This document shows positions 52,737 to 60,275 of a stretch of 64,000 nucleotides of DNA, piece after piece; positions within the stretch are counted from its first letter, which is position 1; every line of letters starts with the position of its first letter. The position numbers and the translations under genes are program-made. Origin of the DNA: Paenalkalicoccus suaedae (GTDB lineage: Bacteria > Bacillota > Bacilli > Bacillales > Salisediminibacteriaceae); assembly GCF_006965545.2 (NCBI RefSeq), contig NZ_CP041372.2, positions 744,001 through 808,000 of the forward strand, in the 5' to 3' direction. A model generated the notes under the pieces. That model was not told the origin of the DNA. It was given only the letters and a program-made list of their open reading frames with translations, and did not search any database.

Positions 52737-53153
52737 TTAGTCTTCTATACTATATTTTCCTTCTTCACGAAGCTTGTTTAAAGACGCCAGCATTCCCTTA
52801 ATTTGCTCGTCACTATGTCTTTCCCATGCTCCTAATTCAGCCACAATCTTTAGTGGCTGTTTAGATCTGTAAGAGCGTGTTGGATTACCCGGAAACCTTT
52901 TATCCGTTACATTAGGATCATTTTCAAACTCTCCTAAAGGCTCCACTATATATATGCGCTCTTTTGCATCTGTTTTAGCTAATTCTGCCCCCCATTTAGC
53001 GGCGTCCAATGTGGCCGTAAAGTAAATATGATTTGACTTCTTCTCTTGATAATTAGAGACATACTGAGGCTCTAGCAGGTCACCGATGTTTAGTTTCGCC
53101 TTCGTACCATGAAAGAAAGGCCCATTATCTAAAGCTGGTGTTGGCTCACTCAT
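52737..53153 (-). CDS. arr: Rifampin ADP-ribosyltransferase Arr
   Basis: A 138-residue Arr-family enzyme from ATG 53153 with AAGGAGTGG upstream. Hallmarks are FFHGTKAKLNIGDLLEPQY, NHIYFTATLDAAKWGAELA, the IYIVEPLGEFENDPNVTDKR segment and FPGNPTRSYRSKQPLKIV. The enzyme transfers ADP-ribose from NAD+ to the rifamycin ansa bridge, inactivating it. Length matches chromosomal Arr proteins of Bacilli and mycobacteria. It converges with the GNAT remnant and is intact. Whether it confers resistance here depends on expression. Confidence 0.95.
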   Translation of the reverse strand: MSEPTPALDNGPFFHGTKAKLNIGDLLEPQYVSNYQEKKSNHIYFTATLDAAKWGAELAKTDAKERIYIVEPLGEFENDPNVTDKRFPGNPTRSYRSKQPLKIVAELGAWERHSDEQIKGMLASLNKLREEGKYSIED

Positions 53154-53284
53154 ACAAATCCACTCCTTCTAATTAAGGTGTAAAATCAGTATAGTGTAGC
53201 GACTACAGAAAAAATAGTCTGCAAATAAACAAAAATTCACAGTATACTTAAAGTAGAGAGAAATACAATTAAAGATTGAAAAGC

Positions 53285-53316
53285 AAAGCACTCCGCCATC
53301 ATGAGCGAAGTGCTTT
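53285..53316. terminator. Hairpin between arr region and hydrolase
   Basis: AAAGCACT and AGTGCTTT pair, with inner CGC/GCG, around CATCATGA; likely terminator for the minus-strand genes ending at 53432 and overlapping the stop of the adjacent gene remnant. Confidence 0.7.
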
Positions 53317-53427
53317 ACATAACGTGTACGTTTGTCTCCTTTGCAAGTAGCACTTTCGCTACTTTTCTCGCAGGTGAAAGGTGGTAGTCGTCGGGCTTAG
53401 AGGTTGTGACAAGCTGGAAAGGGAAAT
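53315..53427 (-). pseudogene. 3'-end remnant of DUF1385-like gene
   Basis: The minus strand reads PFQLVTTSKPDDYHLSPARK and then VAKVLLAKETNVHVM with a TAA at 53315-53317. It matches the last 40 residues of the intact DUF1385-like protein 3 kb away (AFQLVTTSKPKDYHLSAARK). About nine in ten bases agree over some 90 bp between this copy and 56350-56440. Only the 3' end is present. It may be a duplication scar of an insertion or of tandem duplication. Confidence 0.85.
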
Positions 53428-53431
53428 CATA

Positions 53432-54256
53432 TTAAGCTTTTGTAAAAAGGAATTTAAGTATGTGTGATACCAATTCGGCGGGTTGATCTTCCTGCACTAA
53501 GTGCCCAGCGTTAGGGATAGAAATAAATTCTGCTGTTTCAATTTTATCGCGTAACTCTTTTCCTTTTTCTATTGGAATCCAATTATCCTGCTCTCCCCAA
53601 ATAAGCAAAACAGGGTCTCTAATATCGTTGTAAAAGGGTTCTATTTCGTCCGTGTATCGTTGATCTGCTTGTGCAATTTGTCGATAAAATCCACTCTGTC
53701 CACTAGAACCAAGCCATGGGCTCACAATTCCTTCTAATGTTTCTTTATCTAGGGTCTTATATGCTGCTCCTTGGACATAAGTTGAAACAATGGACTCATG
53801 AATGTATTCCGGGATTCCTTGAAAAGCTATCTCATATTTATTTACATGTGAGAAAAAAGGAGAGCCCCACGGGGCAAGAGCCACAGGATCAATAAGGATC
53901 ATTTTTTCAAAGTCTTGTTTTCCTAATAGGTGTGTTCTTAAAACAGTGGTTCCTCCGAAATCATGGCCGATAACGATAGGTTTGTTTAGCTCCAAATGAT
54001 GGAGAAATTCTAGCAAAATTTTATTCTGAACGCCCAGTGAAACATCTCCCTCAGGCTTATCTGACTGTCCATAACCTAAAAGATCATAATAGTATACCGT
54101 AAACCATTGACTTAGTGCGGGGATAATATGTCGCCAGTTAAACGATGACCATGGGGTTCCATGTACAAGGATGATGGGGGGGCCTTCACCCATGAAATCA
54201 TAACTAATTTTTCCGAACGATGAGGCAAAGCTTTTTCTTAATTTAACGTGTTCCAA
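53432..54256 (-). CDS. Alpha/beta hydrolase with Asp nucleophile (haloalkane dehalogenase/epoxide hydrolase-like)
   Basis: A 274-residue hydrolase. I chose TTG 54256 (MEHVKLRKSFASSFGKISYD) because GGAGGT sits eight bases upstream; the frame is open further but without ribosome site. The oxyanion loop HGTPWSSFNWR and the elbow GHDFGG place an Asp (about 99) where most lipases have Ser. Catalytic His is in NAGHLVQEDQP. This pattern is of dehalogenases or epoxide hydrolases. Substrate unknown. It lies in a 2.9-kb module with rhodanese and LysR genes bracketed by a direct repeat. Confidence 0.88.
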   Translation of the reverse strand: MEHVKLRKSFASSFGKISYDFMGEGPPIILVHGTPWSSFNWRHIIPALSQWFTVYYYDLLGYGQSDKPEGDVSLGVQNKILLEFLHHLELNKPIVIGHDFGGTTVLRTHLLGKQDFEKMILIDPVALAPWGSPFFSHVNKYEIAFQGIPEYIHESIVSTYVQGAAYKTLDKETLEGIVSPWLGSSGQSGFYRQIAQADQRYTDEIEPFYNDIRDPVLLIWGEQDNWIPIEKGKELRDKIETAEFISIPNAGHLVQEDQPAELVSHILKFLFTKA

Positions 54257-54568
54257 AATAGTATACCTCCAGTACGTGTGATGAAATAAATAGGTGATGT
54301 TAAGTTTATCTGAACAGTATTTATTCTTTACGCAAATAACCCGATAGCCCACTGTGCTGTGTCATAATAGTAACGCGAACATCAGAGTAACTTACACAAT
54401 GAAGTGCTCTTGAAATTTACTATAATATCCTTTTGGCCATGCACTGGAACTGAAAGTACCTTCAAGGATTCTGTCTCGTTTGTTTGAGTGTATATAGTAA
54501 TACTACATTTAATTTGACTAAGGATTTTATGTGTATTTAAGCTAATCACATCTTAATAAAATCGATTT
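54257..54568. other. Non-coding stretch
   Basis: About 310 AT-rich bases between the hydrolase and rhodanese genes on the same strand. I see no gene; the hydrolase promoter should lie in it, and no clear terminator for the rhodanese gene is evident. Confidence 0.45.
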
Positions 54569-55018
54569 TTACCTCTTTATCTTCCAATATAAATCTGCTT
54601 TCTGACCTAGCTTGCCTTCAACTTCACCATTCTCTTTACGCCAATACTCGATTCCGCCAATAAGTTCTTTTACTCTAAAACCTAATTGTGCAAATCTAGC
54701 GGCAGCTCTAGTTGCGCCGTTACAAGCTGGACCCCAGCAATAGGTGATAATCACTTTTTCTTTAGATAGGTTGTTTGTTGTCTCCTCACTAATTTTGTTA
54801 GTCGGGATTGATATTGCAGTTGGAATGTGACATTCTTCGAACGATTCTACATCTCTTACATCCACAATAACAATACCTTCATATCCTTTCTTTATATCTA
54901 TTGAAAGGTCTGCAACGTCGGTTTCATAAGATAATTTCTGCATGAAAAAATTATAAGCGTCCTTTGGATTAGCAGGTTCAACGTCTAATGTTAATGCAAA
55001 TCTTGGTTTTGATGTCAT
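54569..55018 (-). CDS. Rhodanese-like sulfurtransferase
   Basis: A 149-residue single-domain rhodanese. The domain opens with IVIVDVRDVESFEECHIPTA and has the active-site Cys in ITYCWGPACNGATRAAARFA, with the loop Cys-Trp-Gly-Pro-Ala-Cys-Asn. An N-terminal extension of about 50 residues precedes the domain. The segment GFRVKELIGGIEYWRKENGE is typical of the C-terminal part. It would transfer sulfane sulfur in the cytoplasm. It diverges from the LysR gene, which probably controls it. Confidence 0.93.
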   Translation of the reverse strand: MTSKPRFALTLDVEPANPKDAYNFFMQKLSYETDVADLSIDIKKGYEGIVIVDVRDVESFEECHIPTAISIPTNKISEETTNNLSKEKVIITYCWGPACNGATRAAARFAQLGFRVKELIGGIEYWRKENGEVEGKLGQKADLYWKIKR

Positions 55019-55143
55019 TTTTTAAAACCACCTTTGTATTTGTTTTTTTACTACAAATTAATCTTATCTTGTTTTTTGCATTGTTGTTATAGATAATTAT
55101 AGATACTTATTATCACTAATTATGATGTGAGGAGCTGGTCTGT

Positions 55144-56019
55144 ATCGAACTTTTATACCTTAAAACATTTGTGCGGGTTGTGGAAGTTGGTAGTTACACT
55201 CGTGCAGCTATGGAATTGGACTATGCTCAATCTAGTGTTACGAATCATATACAAAAACTGGAGAAATTATATGGTGGAAATGCATTATTAGAGAGAAAAG
55301 GTAGGTACATGAAGCCAACTTCTTCCGGAGAGTTACTTTTTGACTATGCAAAACAGATGCTCTCTTTATATCAAGAATCTCATTTGGCATTACAAGAACA
55401 GGAAGTTAAATCTATCTCAATTGGAACGATTGAGACATTAGCAATTTACTATTTACCAAAAATACTAGCGATATTTAAGGAACAATATCCTAATATTTTA
55501 ATACGTATAGTTCCAGACTCGGAAAAAAACATCATTCGGATGATAAAAGAAAAAGAAATAGATTTTGGCCTTATTCTAGATTCTCCTTATAAATCTTCTG
55601 GTATTAAAAGTCTTCCTATTCAAAAGGAAGCTATGATGATAGTTGTTCCTCAACACCATATTTTGGCTAAGAAAACGTCAATAAAGGTAGAAGACCTAGA
55701 ACATCAACCATTGATCCTAACGGAAGAGGGGTGTACATACCGTGCACGCTTGCTCGATCAATTAAAGAAACAAACGATGACTTATAATGTCTCAATGGAG
55801 CTGAGTAGTGTGGAAACGATAAAGAAAGCCGTTCAAAATGATTGGGGGATTGGGTTTCTACCAGAGTTCGTGATAGAAAAACACGAAAAGCTTAAGGGGA
55901 TTCATTATATGGATGAAGACTTAGATTTCTTTAGTCAATTAGTTTATAGAACAGAAAAAACCAATCAAAACGTATTTAAATCATTTATAACGTTATGTCA
56001 ATCAACCTCTACACAGTGA
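55144..56019 (+). CDS. LysR-family regulator, apparently starting at ATC
   Basis: A LysR regulator of 291 residues if started at ATC 55144. This ATC aligns with the usual initiator Met (IELLYLKTFVRVVEVGSYTR), and GAGGAG lies nine bases upstream. The first conventional start, GTG 55171, would remove the first helix of the winged HTH (AAMELDYAQSSVTNHIQKLE). The effector domain (ISIGTIETLAIYYLPKILAI, then MIVVPQHHILAKK) is complete. So the gene either uses a rare ATC start or has lost its ATG by one mutation. It diverges from the rhodanese gene. Confidence 0.85.
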   Translation: MELLYLKTFVRVVEVGSYTRAAMELDYAQSSVTNHIQKLEKLYGGNALLERKGRYMKPTSSGELLFDYAKQMLSLYQESHLALQEQEVKSISIGTIETLAIYYLPKILAIFKEQYPNILIRIVPDSEKNIIRMIKEKEIDFGLILDSPYKSSGIKSLPIQKEAMMIVVPQHHILAKKTSIKVEDLEHQPLILTEEGCTYRARLLDQLKKQTMTYNVSMELSSVETIKKAVQNDWGIGFLPEFVIEKHEKLKGIHYMDEDLDFFSQLVYRTEKTNQNVFKSFITLCQSTSTQ

Positions 56020-56068
56020 TTTTGGAAATAGATCAGCAAAAACATACTGTGACAAAACCTTAGCTAAT

Positions 56069-56099
56069 AGCCCCTGCCCAACATGTTGGGTAAGGGGCT
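56069..56099. terminator. Hairpin after LysR gene
   Basis: AGCCCCTGCCCAAC and GTTGGGTAAGGGGCT form a long stem (one mismatch) with an almost loop-free palindromic tip. No T-run follows, so termination efficiency is uncertain. Confidence 0.6.
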
Positions 56100-56306
56100 C
56101 CGTTGATTGAAGTAAAGGATTCGTCTACGTGTCCTACTATCTATTAAACGCAAAGACACGGCAGAGTTCGAACGGATTTTTTGCCTTTATAAATGAGACA
56201 GCTGTCAGAGTGTCCTGTTGGTAGTAGAGGGAAGGCCAAAAACGTCATCGTGTTTAACGTCATGTCTGTTAACTTAAAGATAGCACCGGTTCTCCTTTTT
56301 ACATAT

Positions 56307-57104
56307 TTAGAGCGCTTTTGTTTCTGACTCTGCACGTACGTGTACTTTTCTCTCCTTTGCAAGTAACACTTTCGCCGCTTTTCTCGCAGCTGAAAGGTGG
56401 TAGTCCTTGGGCTTGGAGGTTGTGACAAGCTGGAAAGCGAAGCCGATGTAGTGAATCGGCTTGAGGAGCTTGCTCACGATTGGGTGCTCATTCATCGTAA
56501 GCTCTCCGTAGAATGCGAACCAGAGGAGAGCCGTAACGATAGGTGGCACGGGTAAAAACGACATGACGATCATGTACGTCATAAAAATTGCGATCCAGGA
56601 CGACCCACACCACTTATGAAAGCGATAGGAGGTTAGGTAGGAGGAATCAATCGATTTATCATGCCAATGCAGGTTATGAATGATATGCTCCGCGCCGTGA
56701 AACTTCGTAATGTTTGTTCGAGATTTAATAAGAAAAATGTATATAATTATGGGAAGTGCCAGACCACTTGCGATACCAATTAAGAACGAGAAGGCCTGAT
56801 CAAGGGACGTAGCTTGTAGAATTGATAGACCGAAGGCTACTCCGAAAGGAAACAGTATCATGAGCAGTCCTGCTACCCAGTTTATGTAAATCGCGCGAAG
56901 AGCGTCCACGTAACCGCGAAAAACGGGGATCTTTACTAGTTCTTTTAACTTCTGAGGAGCTGGTCGAAGCTCCTTACTCGATACGGAGATCCCGCCGTCT
57001 TTTTGATAGAATGCTTTCACTTGATGCGACTCACTAAAAAATGTCACTCCGTCTGCATGAGCCATGCCACCTAATATGACAGGCTCTTCTTTTGTTTGAC
57101 CCAC
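56307..57104 (-). CDS. DUF1385-like membrane protein
   Basis: A 265-residue protein. The N-terminal 75 residues (EPVILGGMAHADGVTFFSES) resemble the opening of DUF1385 proteins, in which a similar Gly-x-Gln/Met-Ala motif occurs. Then come paired membrane helices (INWAGLLMI region, IIIYIFLIKSRTNITKFHGA) with a conserved KFHGAEHIIHNLHWHD segment and two more helices (IAIFMTYMIVMSFLPVPPIV). His-rich KFHGAEH could bind metal. Function unknown. A remnant of its 3' end lies at 53315. Confidence 0.7.
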   Translation of the reverse strand: MGQTKEEPVILGGMAHADGVTFFSESHQVKAFYQKDGGISVSSKELRPAPQKLKELVKIPVFRGYVDALRAIYINWVAGLLMILFPFGVAFGLSILQATSLDQAFSFLIGIASGLALPIIIYIFLIKSRTNITKFHGAEHIIHNLHWHDKSIDSSYLTSYRFHKWCGSSWIAIFMTYMIVMSFLPVPPIVTALLWFAFYGELTMNEHPIVSKLLKPIHYIGFAFQLVTTSKPKDYHLSAARKAAKVLLAKERKVHVRAESETKAL

Positions 57105-57166
57105 TCAATCAGTCCTCTCGAATTTGTCTAGATGAAACATGTATGTACGGTTACTTACAAATAGAA

Positions 57167-57598
57167 CTACTCTTCATTCAACTCTTTTGCCTTCTTTGTT
57201 TTTAAATAAAGAGCATAGGAAAAAGGTGCATAGCAAGCAATGAAGAGTAAAGCTGTCGCAAGTGTTTTTACGGCAAATGAATTTTCTGCTAAGGCAATGA
57301 AAGAGATGGAAGCCGCGATAGCTAAACAGCCGATGAATCCGACGACATAGAAATATGTAGGTGGCGCCTTATCCTTGTCATCGTTATCTACAGTAACATC
57401 CATTTGTAAGTAACCAGATACGATCGCAGTTAGGATAAATACGTACCACACAGGAGTAGAGGTAAGTTCCTGCATGCCGTTTTCCAATACATGCAAAAGT
57501 AAAACGATGATGATTCCAGCGGTCTGCACTAAAAATAGTGTTCTGAACATCTTTAGATTTTTTAATAAGACTCTTTCATCAGTTATCTTTTTAAACAT
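57167..57598 (-). CDS. Four-helix membrane protein paired with XRE regulator
   Basis: A 143-residue protein with four membrane helices (FLVQTAGIIIVLLLHVLENG, VWYVFILTAIVSGYLQMDVT, YFYVVGFIGCLAIAASISFI, LATALLFIACYAPFSYALYL) and charged loops. It belongs to the group of small membrane proteins coded after short XRE regulators (DUF6773-like; not certain). The start is six bases after the stop of the regulator gene. Function unknown; possibly the target of its autoregulated partner. Confidence 0.75.
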   Translation of the reverse strand: MFKKITDERVLLKNLKMFRTLFLVQTAGIIIVLLLHVLENGMQELTSTPVWYVFILTAIVSGYLQMDVTVDNDDKDKAPPTYFYVVGFIGCLAIAASISFIALAENSFAVKTLATALLFIACYAPFSYALYLKTKKAKELNEE

Positions 57599-57604
57599 CT
57601 AGTG

Positions 57605-57805
57605 TCACCTCTCCTTTTCGATCCAAAACAATTGATCAAGCGTTTTATCTAGCTGATAGCAGATCTCTAAACAAAGCTTTAGTGATGGATTATATTTTCC
57701 TTTTTCTATTAAACTTACTGTCTGTCTCGTAATCCCAACAAGCTTTGCTAACTCCTGTTGTGTAAGGCCTTTTTCCGTTCTCGCAACTTTCATTCTATTG
57801 CTCAA
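57605..57805 (-). CDS. Short XRE-family regulator
   Basis: A 66-residue HTH_3 protein. TTG 57805 is chosen because AGGAG lies seven bases upstream; ATG 57793 is possible. The helix-turn-helix is QQELAKLVGITRQTVSLIEK, and the C-terminal CLEICYQLDKTLDQLFWIEK matches the YozG/YgzD type. Such regulators repress their own operon with a membrane partner. Two TATATATTGC direct repeats lie in its promoter. Confidence 0.93.
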   Translation of the reverse strand: MSNRMKVARTEKGLTQQELAKLVGITRQTVSLIEKGKYNPSLKLCLEICYQLDKTLDQLFWIEKER

Positions 57806-57828
57806 TATCCTGCTCCTTTTTTTCTTTT

Positions 57829-57868
57829 AGTGTAACATATATATTGCATTTTTCAATGTATATATTGC
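57829..57868 (-). promoter_or_regulatory. Promoter and operator of XRE-membrane operon
   Basis: On the minus strand, TTGAAA (57856-57851) and TACACT (57834-57829) are spaced by 16 bases. TATATATTGC occurs at 57838-57847 and 57859-57868, 21 bases apart (two helical turns), one inside the spacer and one before the -35. This suggests two repressor dimers on one face of the DNA. Confidence 0.6.
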
Positions 57869-57951
57869 GTGTTCTTGTTATAGGGATCAGATTAGTTTCA
57901 ATTGATCAGTGGGTGGAACGGATGAAAAACATACAATTAAGTAAACAGGTT

Positions 57952-57994
57952 GTCCCCCCCGTTTTACTTTATCGAAGGGGGTGGACGTTTTTTT
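57952..57994 (+). terminator. Forward-strand orphan terminator
   Basis: GTCCCCCCC pairs with GGGGGTGGAC around a 16-base loop, followed by seven T residues. No forward gene lies upstream within 400 bases, so it may end an unseen small transcript from around 57870-57950. Confidence 0.65.
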
Positions 57995-58027
57995 GCATAA
58001 TGGAATAAAAATCACTTTATCCAATCA

Positions 58028-58067
58028 AAAAAAGCTACCCACCTGCATGTACACAAATGGGTAGCCA
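58028..58067 (-). terminator. Terminator of YjzC-like gene
   Basis: On the minus strand GGCTACCC and GGGTAGC pair, followed by TTTTTTTG. It begins eight bases after the gene stop. Confidence 0.88.
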
Positions 58068-58074
58068 TGTTTAC

Positions 58075-58239
58075 TTACTGTTTTCTCCACATATTACCTT
58101 CTTCTTGCGTGGGAGGGAGTCGATCACCTTGATCGATTTTGACGGTACGAGCGTCGCTCACGCTTCCGCCTCTTGGACCAACTTCTACATAGGTGCCTGC
58201 TCGTTGGTTGTCTGTGCCTGGCTTGATTAATTCACTCAT
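58075..58239 (-). CDS. YjzC family small protein
   Basis: A 54-residue protein with a perfect AAGGAGGTGA site before ATG 58239. The sequence SELIKPGTDNQRAGTYVEVG then RTVKIDQGDRLPPTQEEG and the final MWRKQ match the YjzC family of Bacillus, whose members begin with a Pro-Gly segment and contain YVEVGPRGG. The function is not known. It stands alone between terminator and the TetR gene's operator. Confidence 0.85.
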   Translation of the reverse strand: MSELIKPGTDNQRAGTYVEVGPRGGSVSDARTVKIDQGDRLPPTQEEGNMWRKQ

Positions 58240-58372
58240 GGACTGTCACCTCCTTTTTTTGCCATTGTATCAGAGGTGCACCTTAATTGGAAGTAATTAC
58301 TAGGTGTGATTTTGTGAAATTTCCTACTAACACCCAACCATTGCACAACACCCATCCATCTGTTACAGTTAC

Positions 58373-58388
58373 TAGAACGATCGTTCTA
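58373..58388 (+). promoter_or_regulatory. TetR operator upstream of its own gene
   Basis: TAGAACGATCGTTCTA is a perfect 16-bp palindrome 17 bases before the TetR-family start codon. A near-identical site precedes the MFS gene. Confidence 0.85.
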
Positions 58389-58404
58389 ACAAAGAGGTGT
58401 GAAT

Positions 58405-58962
58405 ATGGCAAGATCATCGAAGAAAGAAGCTATCCTAGATACTGCGGAGACGCTGTTTTATAAGCACGGCTTTCATGCAGTTGGGATTAAGCGAATTTTA
58501 GAAGAAGCTGGCGTGGCGACTATGACGATGTACTATCACTTTAAATCGAAGGAAGAGTTAATCGAGGAGATCCTACTTCGAAGAGAGCAACATTATTTTC
58601 TGACCATCGATAGCAAACTTAACAAGCACGCAGACGCACGTACTTACGCCCATTCCCTCATTGACGCGCACCAGGCCTGGCTTGAGGAGAGCGGGAAAAA
58701 CGGATGCTTATTTTTACGTGCGAAGCAGGAGTACGCAGAATCGAATGAGCAGATAGCGTCAATAAGCAAGGCTCATAAGCAAAAGCTCATGGACAAAATC
58801 GAGAAGGATCTCTCAGGGATTACAAACGAAAAGGAATGTATTTTGTACCTTTCTATTATCATAGAAGGCATGACCTCCATGATTCAATTAGTCGATAAAG
58901 AGGACGTCAAACACCATGCCCATCAGCTCGTAGAAGGAATCTTCAGCAGCGCAAGCAACTAA
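58405..58962 (+). CDS. TetR-family repressor
   Basis: A 185-residue TetR regulator from ATG 58405 after GAGGTG. The HTH (SKKEAILDTAETLFYKHGFH, AVGIKRILEEAGVATMTMYY) is of the YxaF/LmrA type, with HFKSKEELIEEIL next. The C-terminal ligand domain is short but complete. It binds the palindromes at 58373 and 59020 by inference, and so represses itself and the MFS exporter. Confidence 0.94.
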   Translation: MARSSKKEAILDTAETLFYKHGFHAVGIKRILEEAGVATMTMYYHFKSKEELIEEILLRREQHYFLTIDSKLNKHADARTYAHSLIDAHQAWLEESGKNGCLFLRAKQEYAESNEQIASISKAHKQKLMDKIEKDLSGITNEKECILYLSIIIEGMTSMIQLVDKEDVKHHAHQLVEGIFSSASN

Positions 58963-59019
58963 TCCAAAACGCCTTAAAGGAAATAGCCATTCGCTACTTC
59001 CTTTTATTTTCACCTTTAT

Positions 59020-59035
59020 TAGAATGATCGTTCTA
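59020..59035 (+). promoter_or_regulatory. TetR operator upstream of MFS exporter
   Basis: TAGAATGATCGTTCTA differs by one base from the perfect palindrome at 58373. Located just before the MFS gene, it links the exporter to the TetR repressor. Confidence 0.85.
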
Positions 59036-59061
59036 TCTGAATGAAGGAGGACAATAAAACA

Positions 59062-60183
59062 ATGAATCCATACAAATTAATTTTAGCAGGGCTCCCGATG
59101 ATCGCAGTATCCTATGGCCTATCGCGATTTAGCTTCGGACTCATGCTTCCATATATAAATCAAACTTTAGAGATGCAACCAGCGACAACCGGCATTATCT
59201 CGTCCCTGTCGTACCTGGCCTACTGTGTTGCAATTCTGTTAGCCATGATCTATTCCAAACGCGTCACGCCCAAAACGATTCTCATCGTCGCCGGCACCGC
59301 GTCCGTAGTGGGCTTGAGCATCATCGCTGGCTCACCGAACCCACTTATTTTAGGGATTGGCATCTTTGTGGCCGGGCTTAGCACCGGATTTGCCTCCCCG
59401 CCATATGCCGGTATCGTCAGAGCCAACATCGCCGATACCGAGCAAAACCAGACAAACTCGTGGATCAACTCCGGCACGAGCATCGGTACCGCGCTCGCCG
59501 GAATCGTCGCGCTCGTCATCGGGGATCAGTGGCGCGTGAGCTACCTCGCGTTCATGATCGTAGCTCTAGCCGTGCTTGCGATAAATTACAAAGTGCTTCC
59601 TAAAAATCATTCTTCGGGGGCAAATCGTGCGATACGTTTTGGCAAGGCGGATGTGCAACGTTCTTTGAAGCTCATTATAGCCTCCATGCTACTAGGTATT
59701 TCTAGTGCAGCCTATTGGACGTTTTCTCGTGACTATATTGTTAACTTAGAGGAGGCTCCAGCCTTTTTAGGACAAGGCTTTTGGATCATTATTGGGTTAG
59801 CGGGGTTATTAGGAGGGACGGTTGGAGCGGTCATTAACCGATTCGGACTCGTTGTGGCATTTAGACTTTCCGTGATTGTATTAGCACTCTCCTCCGCGAC
59901 TATTGTGGCAACGGTGACGAGCGCCTTGATCGGCGTGTTGTCCGCCATTTTATTTGGTAGCTCGTACATCTTTATGAGTGGCGTGCTCATTTTATGGGGC
60001 ATTCGTATCTTTAAAGACAGTCCGTCACTAGGTATTGGAATCCCGTTCATTTTCCTCGCAGCTGGACAAGTAATTGGCTCAGCAGTCGCCGGCGGTCTCG
60101 CAGGAGCAATCGGATTCGACGCTGTGTTTCTTGTGTATGCAGCTGTAGGCTTTGTGGCGTTAGTGTTGAAGCCGAAGGAGTGA
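59062..60183 (+). CDS. MFS exporter controlled by TetR
   Basis: A 373-residue, twelve-helix MFS protein, from ATG 59062 after AAGGAGGAC (upstream in-frame ATG 59041 overlaps this site). Motif A equivalent is YSKRVTPKTILIVAG. Segment GLSRFSFGLMLPYINQTLEM and GLSTGFASPPYAGIVRANIA fit the YbfB/CynX-like MFS group. It likely exports a toxic organic compound that also releases the TetR repressor. The first half is markedly GC-richer than the second, which may reflect recombination. Confidence 0.9.
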   Translation: MNPYKLILAGLPMIAVSYGLSRFSFGLMLPYINQTLEMQPATTGIISSLSYLAYCVAILLAMIYSKRVTPKTILIVAGTASVVGLSIIAGSPNPLILGIGIFVAGLSTGFASPPYAGIVRANIADTEQNQTNSWINSGTSIGTALAGIVALVIGDQWRVSYLAFMIVALAVLAINYKVLPKNHSSGANRAIRFGKADVQRSLKLIIASMLLGISSAAYWTFSRDYIVNLEEAPAFLGQGFWIIIGLAGLLGGTVGAVINRFGLVVAFRLSVIVLALSSATIVATVTSALIGVLSAILFGSSYIFMSGVLILWGIRIFKDSPSLGIGIPFIFLAAGQVIGSAVAGGLAGAIGFDAVFLVYAAVGFVALVLKPKE

Positions 60184-60201
60184 ATGAGGAAGATAGAGTT
60201 G

Positions 60202-60256
60202 TAAACGAAAGTCGGAGGAACAAACAGGGTTTGAGGATGTGCAAAGGAAAGTTGAT
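60202..60256. repeat. Degenerate 21-bp periodic array (copy B)
   Basis: Units GTAAACGAAA, AACAAACAGG and GTGCAAAGGA have their AAA triplets near 60203, 60222 and 60243 (19 and 21 bases apart). On the minus strand it gives FAHPQTL and FVPPTFV. Sequence between is close to part of the array at 60635-60800 (GGAGGAACAAACAG and GTGCAAAG shared). Confidence 0.65.
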
Positions 60257-60275
60257 GGCACATTTATAATATTTT

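Noticed and set aside
56100-56306. Possible further gene remnant after the DUF1385-like gene
   Set aside because: Minus-strand translation gives no recognisable domain; the evidence is too weak.
57923-58009. Forward 28-codon frame over the orphan terminator
   Set aside because: It runs through the terminator stem and T-run and has no ribosome site; the terminator explains the sequence.
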